A program made the translations under genes and the position numbers. Under the pieces are notes generated by a model. The model did no database searches. It was given only the letters and a program-made list of their open reading frames with translations, and was not told the DNA's origin. This document shows positions 36,074 to 44,657 of a stretch of DNA of 64,000 nucleotides, in pieces. Origin of the DNA: Cyclobacteriaceae bacterium (lineage in GTDB: Bacteria > Bacteroidota > Bacteroidia > Cytophagales > Cyclobacteriaceae); the NCBI GenBank assembly GCA_019638275.1, contig JAHBUC010000009.1:62001-126000 (forward strand). Direction: 5' to 3'. How positions within the stretch are numbered: position 1 is the first letter of the stretch; each line of letters starts with the position of its first letter.

Positions 36074-37057
36074 TTACGCTGTAGCTAACGCCCGGTTATA
36101 TTTACTTCTGTACTGTACGGGTGAAAGTCCGGTGTAACGTTTAAATGTATTCCGAAAAGCCTTGCTATCGGTATAGCCTACCCGGTACATCACTTCATTC
36201 ACATTTTCGCTTGAGGTTTCGAGGCTTTTTTTAGCAGCCTCAATCTTAACCCGTTGCATGTATTCCACAACCGAGTTGGAAGTTGCTTTTTTAAATCTTC
36301 GTTCCAGGTTCCTCCGACCAAGCGCCAGCATGGAGGCTAATTGCTCCACTGTAATCCGCTCCTGAAAATTATGCTCAATAAAATCCTGGGCTTTTTTAAT
36401 TACTTCATCGGTATGTTCCTTCTGCCCTTGAAACATGATAAAAGGAGACTGTGTGAATCGATCGATTTCTATGGCGTAATACTTCGAGAACAGAATGGCC
36501 ATTTCACGATCCGTATACTTTTCAAGCAGATACAACAACAGGTTCCAGAATGAATTAGCACCACCACTGGAGTAGATACCCTGTTCATCGGTAATAATTT
36601 TGTCGGACACGAGTTGAACATCCGGAAACATTTCTGCAAATTCTTTAACGGCCATCCAATGTGTGGAGCACTCCTTTCCGCGAAGCAGGCCGGTACTGGC
36701 TAATAGAAATGCGCCAACGCACAAACTGGCAACTTCCGATCCTTGCTTATGTTGCTGCACAATCCATGGAAAGAAATCTTTATTATCGTCAATCACCTGT
36801 TTCATATCGCCATTCACAGCAGGAACAATCACCAGATCTGTTTTATCAACATCGACTAAGGCACAATCGGGTGTAACCGTGAAAAAACGTGCGTACACCT
36901 GGGGCTCACGATCCAAGCCCACCAACTGCACATGAAACATGGCCGGCTTGCCCATTGTTTGCATAAATTCATTGGCCTTGTTGAATAGAATAAACGGGCC
37001 TTCAATACAGCCCAGCGCGACAGCACCTTTCGGTACTAGAATGCTGATGTGTTTCAT
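36074..37057 (-). CDS. GlxA-type transcriptional regulator (DJ-1/PfpI plus AraC HTH)
   Basis: A 327-residue protein. Residues about 5-190 form a DJ-1/PfpI-like domain with the nucleophile-elbow region VASLCVGAFLLASTGLL. Residues about 220-320 form an AraC double HTH with the ending GYTDSKAFRNTFKRYTGLSPVQYRSKY. GlxA-type regulators sense small molecules through the DJ-1 domain. The gene is divergent from a pair of small cytosolic genes across 127 bases, the usual layout for a regulator and its targets. Confidence 0.9.
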   Translation of the reverse strand: MKHISILVPKGAVALGCIEGPFILFNKANEFMQTMGKPAMFHVQLVGLDREPQVYARFFTVTPDCALVDVDKTDLVIVPAVNGDMKQVIDDNKDFFPWIVQQHKQGSEVASLCVGAFLLASTGLLRGKECSTHWMAVKEFAEMFPDVQLVSDKIITDEQGIYSSGGANSFWNLLLYLLEKYTDREMAILFSKYYAIEIDRFTQSPFIMFQGQKEHTDEVIKKAQDFIEHNFQERITVEQLASMLALGRRNLERRFKKATSNSVVEYMQRVKIEAAKKSLETSSENVNEVMYRVGYTDSKAFRNTFKRYTGLSPVQYRSKYNRALATA

Positions 37058-37184
37058 TTATAATATTGAGTTTGGTTGATCAAAACTACTAAAGCATGAT
37101 GTCGCAATCAACCCCTGAATATGGCGGAATTACACCCTTTTTAGCCTTTCACAATCGGGTAAGTTTGATGCGAAAAGTAAGAAG

Positions 37185-37589
37185 ATGAAAATCCTAACAC
37201 TCGTTCACGACATTCCGACCTTTTGTGTGACAGCAGAATCATTTCCGAATGAAATTAATAAGGCATTTGAGCGACTAATCGAAAAACTTCCGACTGAGCA
37301 AGGACGCATTTTTTTTGGAATCGCTTTTCAGGAAGCAACCGGCAGCATGGTTTACAAAGCAGCCGTGAAAGAAGATTTTCCGGGAGAAGCTAACCGGTGT
37401 TGTTGCGAAATATTTATGATCAGAAAAGGAGATTATATCACCGAGACGGTTAAAAACTGGAAAACAGACATAACCAGTATTGGGAAGACCTTTCAAAAAC
37501 TGGGTGAGTCTCATCCAAATGCCACCTTTCCCTGCGTTGAGTGGTATAAAGGCAATGATGTATTGTGCATGGTACGACTTGAACATTAA
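37185..37589 (+). CDS. GyrI-like ligand-binding domain protein (tentative)
   Basis: A 134-residue cytosolic protein without signal peptide. The order of features (a strand-rich start, KLPTEQGRIFFGIAFQ, an MVYKAAVKE strand, then KGDYITETVKNW and a C-terminal PCVEWYKGNDVLCMVRL strand) resembles the GyrI/AraC effector-binding fold, but the match is by eye. It has a Cys-Cys-Cys run at about 73-75 (NRCCCEIF). It is divergent from the GlxA-type regulator and overlaps or abuts the next gene (TAATG), so both are likely one operon under that regulator. Confidence 0.6.
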   Translation: MKILTLVHDIPTFCVTAESFPNEINKAFERLIEKLPTEQGRIFFGIAFQEATGSMVYKAAVKEDFPGEANRCCCEIFMIRKGDYITETVKNWKTDITSIGKTFQKLGESHPNATFPCVEWYKGNDVLCMVRLEH

Positions 37590-37600
37590 TGTGCTTGAAA

Positions 37601-37852
37601 ATGGTAGAAGTATTTAGAACAAATGTTGATCATATCCATCAGGCAGGCATGCTGGTATCCTGCATTCATCAAACTTTTGATGGCTATGTCGCCAACTTCG
37701 ACCTGGATGACTGCGACAAGATTCTTCGGGTAAAGTCTTTAACGGGTTATGTTGATGCCCGGCAGATAATCCGGTTGCTCAACGGTTTGGGTTTCTATGC
37801 CGAAATTCTTGTGGAAACAAATGCACACAATCAACACACACAAACCAACTAA
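37601..37852 (+). CDS. Small ferredoxin-fold protein resembling an HMA domain without the metal site
   Basis: An 83-residue protein from ATG 37601; an upstream in-frame ATG at 37589 overlaps the previous stop and would add four residues. The beta-alpha-beta pattern (VEVFRTNV, helix, GYVANFDLDDCDKILRV, helix, GFYAEIL) resembles heavy-metal-associated (HMA) domains, but the CxxC metal loop is absent: the loop reads VDHIHQAG. Similar proteins occur in Bacteroidota as conserved hypotheticals (recollection, not checked). It is probably cotranscribed with the preceding gene. Confidence 0.65.
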   Translation: MVEVFRTNVDHIHQAGMLVSCIHQTFDGYVANFDLDDCDKILRVKSLTGYVDARQIIRLLNGLGFYAEILVETNAHNQHTQTN

Positions 37853-38190
37853 AATTACATTTTCTCTATTTCCATCATATTCCATACACGTACCCTACAC
37901 TTCTTTCGGCACAACAAGGCCTGTTTTTAGTGGATTTACAGTCTACTACCAGCCAGCAGGCGTACAAATACCGAAATAATCTTTTGTTAGCCATCGAAAA
38001 CACAAATATCACACTAAGGCACATCATACTGTAGGCTGTAACGTTTGTTTGACTGCGCGGATACCCATACAAGATTCTGATTGAGGTTCAACTCGCTATT
38101 TATTACTTGCGCAAAGTTGGTTCCTGTATTACATCTTATTTGAAGTACATAAAGCAGATTTTTGCATTGTATTTAAACACTACAAGACAA
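37853..38190 (+). other. Intergenic region upstream of the secreted protein gene
   Basis: About 340 bases with no supported gene. The right-hand end should hold the promoter of the gene at 38191. A TTG followed about 17 bases later by TTATTTG around 38115-38143 is a loose match to the Bacteroidota -33/-7 pattern. No terminator hairpin or repeat was found after the stop at 37852. Confidence 0.35.
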
Positions 38191-38754
38191 ATGAAACTCA
38201 CCCTTATCACCGTACTGCTATCCATCAGCGTTCAGATTTTTGCCAACTCTCCCACTACCATGGCCATTGTTTCAAATGAAACTTCGGGCATATACAAAGT
38301 GGTTTACCAGGGACAGGAAACCGGAAAAGTTAAGATGACCATCTTAAACAACCGTCAACAGGTTGTATTTACAGAGGTAATTGCACAAGTATCAGCGTTT
38401 ATCCGTCCGTACAACTTCAGCGGAATGGAAGCCGGAGAATACACCATTGTGCTGGAAGACAAAACCGGCAAGCAGGTAGAAAAAATCAGTTACAGAAAGA
38501 ATGTGGTGGTGAGCACCATACACGTAGCCAAACTGGCGCATGAAGATGGTAAATATATATTGAGTGCAACCAACAACGGAACAGAAAACATATTGATCAA
38601 CATATACGATGCCAAAGAGAATATCGTGTACAGCAAGCACGAAAAAGTATCTGGCAATTTTGCGTTGATCTACAATCTTAAAAACGTAATGTCTCATTCC
38701 ATCCGCTTTGAAATTGTAAGTGATACTGGAAAAGTGACCTCTATCGTTTACTAA
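38191..38754 (+). CDS. Secreted beta-sandwich protein of unknown function
   Basis: A 187-residue protein; ATG 38191 gives a signal peptide (about 1-19, ending IFA-N). An in-frame TTG at 38107 would put 28 polar residues in front of the signal peptide and is rejected. The mature part contains two similar segments of about 75 residues, each with alternating strands and a closing pattern like G-x-Y-x-I-x-L-x-D-x-x-G-K, recalling the Ig-like folds of T9SS sorting domains, though no sorting domain proper is recognised. It is monocistronic: a strong terminator follows at 38784. Confidence 0.7.
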   Translation: MKLTLITVLLSISVQIFANSPTTMAIVSNETSGIYKVVYQGQETGKVKMTILNNRQQVVFTEVIAQVSAFIRPYNFSGMEAGEYTIVLEDKTGKQVEKISYRKNVVVSTIHVAKLAHEDGKYILSATNNGTENILINIYDAKENIVYSKHEKVSGNFALIYNLKNVMSHSIRFEIVSDTGKVTSIVY

Positions 38755-38783
38755 GACAAGGGTTAGGTTAATTTTAGGTTGTA

Positions 38784-38814
38784 AAAGCTGCCCTGTTTCA
38801 GGGCAGCTTTTTTT
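38784..38814 (+). terminator. Strong rho-independent terminator
   Basis: A perfect 12-bp stem (AAAGCTGCCCTG at 38784-38795, CAGGGCAGCTTT at 38799-38810) with a three-base loop and a T run, 29 bases after the stop codon of the secreted protein gene. Confidence 0.92.
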
Positions 38815-38871
38815 ATGTTTCCGTAAGCCATCTCAAAAAAAATTCACCAATTCCGGTTAATTTGGGAAATA

Positions 38872-39510
38872 ATGAAATCGGGATTATTTACTTCCGTATA
38901 CTACCTGTTGTTCAAAGCCAGGCGACCGGTAAGGTTGGTCAATGCCATTACATTTTTCCGGGTTGCGGTATTTCCCTTCTTTATACTTGTACTCACACTG
39001 AATAGCATTGATATTTTTAAGTGGCTGTTGCTGATCAGCTTTCTTACGGATGCGCTGGATGGCTTCCTTGCCAGAAAGCTGAAGGTCAACAGCATTCTCG
39101 GTTCACGCCTGGATTCCATTGGTGATGATTTAACCGTGTTGGCCGGTTTGCTGGGCATGTTTGTATTCCGGTGGGAATTTCTAAAAACAGCATGGATTCC
39201 GATTGTGGTTGTACTGGGTATTTTTCTTATTCAAACCCTGTACGCACTCTTTAAATATCAAAAGGCGACCAGCTTTCATACCCTTGGTGCAAAAACGGCT
39301 GCTATGCTACAAGGCACCTTTCTCTGCAGCCTGTTTTTTTTCGATGAGCCCGTATATTGGCTTTTCTATGCCGCTTTGGTGGTAACCGCGTTGGAATTGA
39401 TGGAAGAGATTGTGATGGTAACAGTTTTACCAAAATGGAAATCGGATGTACTGGGTATTTATTGGGCGTTAAAGATCAAAAGTACGGAACAACAACCGGA
39501 ACAGGAATGA
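38872..39510 (+). CDS. CDP-alcohol phosphatidyltransferase family protein
   Basis: A 212-residue integral membrane protein with the full catalytic signature D-x2-D-G-x2-A-R-x8-G-x3-D-x3-D: Asp60, Asp63, Gly64, Ala67, Arg68, Gly77, Asp81, Asp85. About six membrane helices are visible. Family members transfer a phosphatidyl group from CDP-diacylglycerol to an alcohol such as glycerol phosphate, serine or inositol phosphate, and the acceptor cannot be read here. Its stop codon directly abuts the stop codon of the convergent AraC gene. Confidence 0.9.
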   Translation: MKSGLFTSVYYLLFKARRPVRLVNAITFFRVAVFPFFILVLTLNSIDIFKWLLLISFLTDALDGFLARKLKVNSILGSRLDSIGDDLTVLAGLLGMFVFRWEFLKTAWIPIVVVLGIFLIQTLYALFKYQKATSFHTLGAKTAAMLQGTFLCSLFFFDEPVYWLFYAALVVTALELMEEIVMVTVLPKWKSDVLGIYWALKIKSTEQQPEQE

Positions 39511-40509
39511 CTACCGCAATGCAGTGGGCGAAATACCAAAATGCTTTTTGAAAGCTGCTGAAAAATGATTGGGGTTTTTGTACCCGATCATGCGGGCAAT
39601 ATCAATAATGCGCTTATCGCTTTCACGGATCTGATTTCGGGCAAGTTCCATTCGCAAGCTGCCGATGTATTCAAAAATACTCTTGCCAAACAAACTTCGG
39701 AACATGGTCATCAGCTTATTGGTGTTAACGCCAAACCGTTTACTCAATTCATCCAGTGTATGATCGTGTAAAAATGTTTCGGTAAGGTGTAGCTTAAGTT
39801 CATGCGCCAACTCAAGATCGCGCTTGCCAAACTTTGTAGTAATGATGTTTGCCTCCTTCCCGAAAAGGCCATGAAGTTGAAGCAACAACAATTGAATGAT
39901 GGAGGTCTCCATCATCATTTCTCCCAGCCGTCCTTCAAGCGGGCAATTGAAAATATTCTGCAATGCATTTTCCTGCACAACATTCAGCGGTAATGAATGT
40001 CCACCCATTAAACGCTGGCGCGAAAAAATCCGCTCCCGTAATCGTTCGGCCCACGCTTCATTCTCGGGCAGAAACTGATTCAGGTATTCGGATGTATAGG
40101 AGAAATGAACAAAGTGCAAAGGCGTATTGGCTGGGGCCAGGTGCAGAAAATCATTATCCGGATCGTACTTGAAATTATGCGTACGGTTGTAAATATCTAC
40201 TTCGTTATCTTCACCCGGTAAAACTGATTTCAAACGCGCTTTAAAAAACACGCAACTTCCCAATAGTTCCGATCCATGGGCATGCGTATTGTAAAACATA
40301 ACATTCTCCTGAAACTGTGCATCAATTTCCCGTAGCGAAAAATTAGGTAGATACATATCGCGCACCCGTAGTGTTGCCAGTCCTTCGGGCCAGTCATTTT
40401 CATTTACCGTGTTCTCAATAAACTTACCATATTCAATATGGGCTGGTTTTGTATGCGAGAGCACCGGGATGTTGGGATTATCTACAGTAACAAAATTATT
40501 GAGTTGCAT
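39511..40509 (-). CDS. AraC family transcriptional regulator
   Basis: A 332-residue regulator with a poorly conserved N-terminal sensing domain (about 1-225, including FYNTHAHGSELLGSCVFFKA) and a C-terminal AraC HTH pair (about 235-330) ending IARMIGYKNPNHFSAAFKKHFGISP. The plan resembles PchR-like regulators that sense siderophores or other small ligands, but no siderophore genes are present. It is divergent from the cytochrome c gene at 40694 over about 185 bases, making that group a candidate target. Confidence 0.88.
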   Translation of the reverse strand: MQLNNFVTVDNPNIPVLSHTKPAHIEYGKFIENTVNENDWPEGLATLRVRDMYLPNFSLREIDAQFQENVMFYNTHAHGSELLGSCVFFKARLKSVLPGEDNEVDIYNRTHNFKYDPDNDFLHLAPANTPLHFVHFSYTSEYLNQFLPENEAWAERLRERIFSRQRLMGGHSLPLNVVQENALQNIFNCPLEGRLGEMMMETSIIQLLLLQLHGLFGKEANIITTKFGKRDLELAHELKLHLTETFLHDHTLDELSKRFGVNTNKLMTMFRSLFGKSIFEYIGSLRMELARNQIRESDKRIIDIARMIGYKNPNHFSAAFKKHFGISPTALR

Positions 40510-40693
40510 AAGGGGTGACAGAAGTCAACAAGCTCCTTTCACGAAAAGCGTTCAACAAAGTTTCGTAGAATCATTCTAAAGAAAAGCACAAAGTAAACAG
40601 AAGTTGATTTAGCGTATGAGAGAAGTGGTTTAACGTAGTCTGCCAACCGGGTTGATTTCGTGTAACTCCACAAAACAATTGAAAACCCTGATT

Positions 40694-41281
40694 ATGAAAC
40701 CAAAAGCAAAATTCCTTTTTATGGTGATACTGGCGGGGCTCGTGGGAGCCTGCATGTTCAGAACACCCGATAAAAAAGAAGCCAACAATAATTGGTTGAA
40801 GGATGAAGAAATGATTAAGCGCGGGCAACATTTAGTTACCGTTAGCGCCTGTCACGATTGTCATTCCCCAAAAATTATGACCCCGCTGGGTCCTGAACCC
40901 GATCCGGATCGCCTGCTTTCCGGCCATCCGCAAGATGAACCACTTCCTCCTGTTCCTACGGGGAGTGAAAACTGGATACTCTTCAATATGGGGCTAACCG
41001 GATTTGTTGGCCCATGGGGAATCTCCTACGCTGCCAACCTAACACCCGATGATACCGGAACAGGAAGCTGGAGCTTTGATCAGTTCAAACTGGCCATCCG
41101 GAAAGGCAAGTATAAAGGACTTGAAGGGAGTCGTGATTTGCTGCCGCCTATGCCCTGGCAGATGTATCAACACTTCAACGATGATGAATTGAAAGCCATT
41201 TTCGCTTACCTGCAATCTATTAAACCTGTGCGTAACCTGGTACCGGCTCCGGTATCACCAAACGATATGCCACTGAATTAA
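40694..41281 (+). CDS. Monoheme cytochrome c lipoprotein
   Basis: A 195-residue protein from ATG 40694 with a lipoprotein signal (LVGAC, Cys20). An ATT-initiated extension from 40652 is rejected. One heme c site is present: Cys53-His-Asp-Cys56-His57, with the likely axial Met in LLPPMPWQMY. The overall pattern (RG-x-HLV start, NLTPD-x-TG-x-GSW, PPMPW, a final AYLQSI) is that of cytochrome subunits associated with molybdenum or quinoprotein dehydrogenases. The two-subunit molybdenum hydroxylase at 42518-45113 lacks an FAD subunit and lies close by, so this is its plausible electron acceptor (inference). Confidence 0.88.
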   Translation: MKPKAKFLFMVILAGLVGACMFRTPDKKEANNNWLKDEEMIKRGQHLVTVSACHDCHSPKIMTPLGPEPDPDRLLSGHPQDEPLPPVPTGSENWILFNMGLTGFVGPWGISYAANLTPDDTGTGSWSFDQFKLAIRKGKYKGLEGSRDLLPPMPWQMYQHFNDDELKAIFAYLQSIKPVRNLVPAPVSPNDMPLN

Positions 41282-41292
41282 AATTTAAAATC

Positions 41293-41787
41293 ATGAAAAA
41301 TTTATTTCTTTTATCCGTCATGACTTTAACCTTAACTTCCTTTACAACCCAACAAGAACCGCTAACGGTTAACCAAATTGGAGTGAATACGATTGAGGCG
41401 CTTCAACATCAAACATTTTCATCGTATGCTGCGCTGCAACCCACGCTGGCCGATTTCTACGCAGTAATGGATGCACACACTGTTGTTTACGGTAATACCT
41501 TGTTTGAAGCAAAGAATGATTTTGCCTTAACCTATGCCAAGAAAATCATTCCTGCCCTACATGAATCCTTCAGCCGGATTATCGAAGAAGGCAAGGCGAT
41601 CGGTATCGATTGGAATGATGTGGAGTACCAACGCATTGAATATGGCCCAGAACCCAAAGGGAAGTTTGGTGTATCAACGCTTACCATTGTTTTCACTTCC
41701 AAAGGCCAGGAGCACAAAGTGGTTGTTGAGAATGCCCTGGTGATTAACGGAGTATGGAAGCTAAGTCAGTTTGCACGATTAATTTAA
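41293..41787 (+). CDS. Secreted protein of unknown function, nuclear-transport-factor-2-like size
   Basis: A 164-residue protein with an N-terminal signal peptide (about 1-19, MKNLFLLSVMTLTLTSFTTQ). The mature part has a helix-rich first half and a strand-rich second half ending VVENALVINGVWKLSQFARLI, which recalls the NTF2/SnoaL-like shape, but I cannot claim the family. It lies 11 bases after the cytochrome c gene, so it should be cotranscribed with it, and a 38-aa membrane peptide follows after 6 bases. Confidence 0.6.
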   Translation: MKNLFLLSVMTLTLTSFTTQQEPLTVNQIGVNTIEALQHQTFSSYAALQPTLADFYAVMDAHTVVYGNTLFEAKNDFALTYAKKIIPALHESFSRIIEEGKAIGIDWNDVEYQRIEYGPEPKGKFGVSTLTIVFTSKGQEHKVVVENALVINGVWKLSQFARLI

Positions 41788-41793
41788 ACAAAA

Positions 41794-41910
41794 ATGAAAC
41801 CTGCTATGATGTTTTTCGTTTTGTTTCTGGGAAGCCTGATCATCCTAACCGTTGCCATGCTGGTCGGTTGGTTGATTCAGTTGCCGAAGGATGTGTTCGG
41901 TAAAAAATAA
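41794..41910 (+). CDS. Small membrane protein, 38 aa
   Basis: ATG 41794 to TAA 41908-41910. A hydrophobic helix (FFVLFLGSLIILTVAMLVGWLI) spans residues about 7-28, with a short basic tail ending KK. It follows the secreted protein gene by 6 bases and precedes a strong terminator, so it is the last gene of the cytochrome c unit. It has the look of a small subunit or assembly peptide of a membrane redox complex. No family recognised. Confidence 0.6.
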   Translation: MKPAMMFFVLFLGSLIILTVAMLVGWLIQLPKDVFGKK

Positions 41911-41928
41911 GAAGTCATTTTGTAACGA

Positions 41929-41982
41929 AACCCCGGATGAAGCTGGCCTTGTCTCAGAAGTAATCCGGGGTTCGTGTTTTTT
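41929..41982 (+). terminator. Terminator of the cytochrome c unit
   Basis: A 10-bp perfect stem (AACCCCGGAT at 41929-41938, ATCCGGGGTT at 41963-41972) with a 24-base loop, followed by a six-T run. It lies between the 38-aa peptide gene and the convergent DinB-like gene. Confidence 0.8.
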
Positions 41983-42506
41983 CAGGGTTTCAATATTCCA
42001 AGAAACTCAATCCACGGGCCCACTTCGTATTTGTAGTGCTTCGCCATAACACGAGAAATCTGCGACAGGTGATTAAGATCGTGAACCGCCCAGGTAGCAA
42101 GTAATTGGCCCAAGGTAACCGCTCCAAATACCGGATGAATACCCGTTTTGTTAAAATCACTTTGAGCAAGATTTTTTGATTTGACAACTTCAAGGTTATA
42201 TTTTCGTAACGCAGAAAATTCATCCAGCAAATCATTCAAACGTTTTCCCTTGCTGGCTTCAAATTGTGCAAACCTGTCGAATGGCTCAAAGGTCTTTTCT
42301 CCCTGATCGGAAAGTATTTTCTCCATTCGCGGAATCCAATCTGTTTTTTCTCCATGAATAAGATGCCCCACTATATCAAAAGCATTCCAGGTATCTGCAC
42401 CTTCGTTTGCAAAAACCCAATCGTTTGGTAAATCCCGCAACAGGCTGTCAAGCACCGAAGGTGTTCTTTCCAACACGCGCAACGTCTTTTGTAATTCAAA
42501 CGCCAT
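41982..42506 (-). CDS. DinB family protein
   Basis: A 174-residue four-helix-bundle protein with the DinB/YfiT metal-binding histidines: HLIHGEKTDW (helix 2) and HDLNHLSQI (helix 4). Members can act as thiol-dependent S-transferases (using bacillithiol or similar thiols), and many are uncharacterised. It starts 11 bases after the stop of the molybdenum hydroxylase large-subunit gene, so it is the third gene of that operon and may process a related small molecule (inference). Confidence 0.85.
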   Translation of the reverse strand: MAFELQKTLRVLERTPSVLDSLLRDLPNDWVFANEGADTWNAFDIVGHLIHGEKTDWIPRMEKILSDQGEKTFEPFDRFAQFEASKGKRLNDLLDEFSALRKYNLEVVKSKNLAQSDFNKTGIHPVFGAVTLGQLLATWAVHDLNHLSQISRVMAKHYKYEVGPWIEFLGILKP

Positions 42507-42517
42507 ATCATGTAATA

Positions 42518-44647
42518 TTAAATTCTACCGCGGTTTGCCAGCAACGGAAGGTTGTTCAACTTTTTACCCGAGGCATCATAAATGGCGTTGCGAATAGCAG
42601 GAGCAATACCAACAATGGGCGCTTCACCCGCTCCGGTAGAACGGATATCAGGCCTGTCGATTAGAATAATTTCAATGGGTGGTATATCACTGAACCGCGG
42701 AACACGGTAATTCGCAAAAGAAGGGTTGATCATTTTTCCATCTTTAAAGTCAACCATTTCGAACAACGCCCCACCAAGCCCTTGAAGAATGCAACCGATA
42801 ACCTGGCTGCGTAAATGACGAGGGTTGATGATTTTTCCACACTCAAATGCAGAAACAATCCGAAGTACGTTAACTGCACCGCTTGCCGCTACCTCTACTT
42901 CAACAGCAAGGGCTGTATACCCACCTTTTTCAAAACCACAGGCAATGCCGTAGCCTCTTCCCTTCTGCTTAGGCTTCGTCCAGCCAAAAGTATTTGCTGT
43001 GGTCTCTAAAACTTTTATCAACCGATCATCTTTCAGGTGTTTGATCCGGAAAGCAACCGGATCAATATTGAGTGATACGGCCATGTCATTCATTTGGCAT
43101 TCACGGGCAAATACATTAGCCGTAGCCGCCAGCGCACGATAGGAACCTTGGCGCAAAGGAGAATCAACCGGATGGAATTGTATTTTCTGATTTTCGATTT
43201 CATATGGTATCTGAATTCCGGCTGCACCAGAATTATAATTATGAAACTCCCAGGCGGTCACGTTTCCGGTAGCATCCACCACACTCTTCGCATCAATCAC
43301 ACCAGCCGGCCGGAAGTACGCCCACTTAAATTCTTCCTCTCGAGTCCATACTACCTTAACAGGCTTTCCAACCGCTTTCGACAGTCGGGCCGCTTCAATG
43401 GCAGTTTCTCCAGTGTGTTTTCCTCCATAGCCGGAGCCAGTATCGGGCATAATAACCCGAACATTTTCCTTGCTCATCCGGAAGTGTCGCTCAAGTTCTT
43501 CCTGCACACCAAAGGGTCGCTGCGTGCCAATCCACACCGTAAGCTTGTCACCTTCCCATTGCGCCACAGCAGCACGAGGTTCAAGCGGTGCATGCGCGAT
43601 GTAATTGACATGGAATGTTTGCATCAATACTTCTTTAGATGCAGCGAATACTTTATCTACATCACCTTTTGAACTTTCAGTTCGCGCACTGCTTGCCCTC
43701 TCTTTTAAATAGTTAAAAATGACTTCGCGAGAAGGTTGTGGAGTAGTTTTCCATTCGGCCCTAATCTCCCATAAGGCACGCTCAGCAGATTGGGAATCAT
43801 TGGACACAACACCTATAAAATCACCATCCTGTACTACTGTAACACCAGTTATTGCCTTGGCTTTTTGTGTATCTGCCGATACAAGCGAAGCACCATATGC
43901 CGGAGCCCGAAGAATTTTACCGTACATCATTCCCGGCAGCACCATGTCGCATGTGTATTGGTGCTTACCCGTAATGAAGTCACGACCATTTATCTTCTGA
44001 ACTGATTGCCCGGCTATCTTCCATTTCTCGGGCGGTGTTAAAGCAGCTTTGTCGTTTATGGGTTTTAAGATTTTCTTTCCTTGCGCCAACTGTTGGTAAG
44101 TAACAGATTTTCTTGACGAAGCCTGCATCACCTTTCCACCCTCAGCGCGCAATGATGATGCGGATACTTTCCACTGACTTGCTGCCAACTCCACAAGAAC
44201 TTCACGCAGCGAAGCCGCGGCCTTTCTCAATATAGGCGACATATTCGGTGTGGTGAGGCTTCCAAACGTTCCACGATCATACGGAACCAGGCTGGTATCG
44301 CCCATGATCATATCAATATCGTTAACTGAAACACGAAGTTCCTCTGCAACAATTTGCGTAAGTGATGTTCGGATGTTCTGTCCCACCTCAACCTTACCGG
44401 TGTACACTACAATTCTTCCCGCTTCATTGATGTGTATCCAGGCTGCGATAGTACTATCATCGAAGTTCTCGCTTTCCCGATTTTTTAAATCCGAAGTAAG
44501 TGTTGAAGCCAGTACATCCGATACGGTTAGTGCAACGCCTACCCCACCGCCAACCAGTCGGAAAAAATTTCTTCGGGTTACCGGCTTTTGTATGCTTTCG
44601 TATAATTCGTATTGCTCTGGATAAAGTATATCTTCTGATTTCTTCAT
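42518..44647 (-). CDS. Molybdenum hydroxylase large subunit (IorB/aldehyde oxidase type)
   Basis: A 709-residue protein. I start it at ATG 44647 (MKKSEDILYPEQ), because the longer frame from 44737 would overlap the small-subunit gene. Residues about 30-50 contain a twin-arginine signal, TRRNFFRLVGGGVGVAL, so the folded holoenzyme should be exported by Tat. The xanthine dehydrogenase-type molybdopterin domain has GSGYGGKHTGE, GSYRALAATANVFARE and the catalytic Glu675 in GAGEAPIVG. It resembles the isoquinoline 1-oxidoreductase beta / periplasmic aldehyde oxidase branch. It hydroxylates an aldehyde or N-heterocycle using water; the substrate is unknown. It lies 10 bases after the small-subunit gene. 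No FAD subunit gene lies nearby. Confidence 0.9.
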   Translation of the reverse strand: MKKSEDILYPEQYELYESIQKPVTRRNFFRLVGGGVGVALTVSDVLASTLTSDLKNRESENFDDSTIAAWIHINEAGRIVVYTGKVEVGQNIRTSLTQIVAEELRVSVNDIDMIMGDTSLVPYDRGTFGSLTTPNMSPILRKAAASLREVLVELAASQWKVSASSLRAEGGKVMQASSRKSVTYQQLAQGKKILKPINDKAALTPPEKWKIAGQSVQKINGRDFITGKHQYTCDMVLPGMMYGKILRAPAYGASLVSADTQKAKAITGVTVVQDGDFIGVVSNDSQSAERALWEIRAEWKTTPQPSREVIFNYLKERASSARTESSKGDVDKVFAASKEVLMQTFHVNYIAHAPLEPRAAVAQWEGDKLTVWIGTQRPFGVQEELERHFRMSKENVRVIMPDTGSGYGGKHTGETAIEAARLSKAVGKPVKVVWTREEEFKWAYFRPAGVIDAKSVVDATGNVTAWEFHNYNSGAAGIQIPYEIENQKIQFHPVDSPLRQGSYRALAATANVFARECQMNDMAVSLNIDPVAFRIKHLKDDRLIKVLETTANTFGWTKPKQKGRGYGIACGFEKGGYTALAVEVEVAASGAVNVLRIVSAFECGKIINPRHLRSQVIGCILQGLGGALFEMVDFKDGKMINPSFANYRVPRFSDIPPIEIILIDRPDIRSTGAGEAPIVGIAPAIRNAIYDASGKKLNNLPLLANRGRI

Positions 44648-44657
44648 GGCGTAGTGA

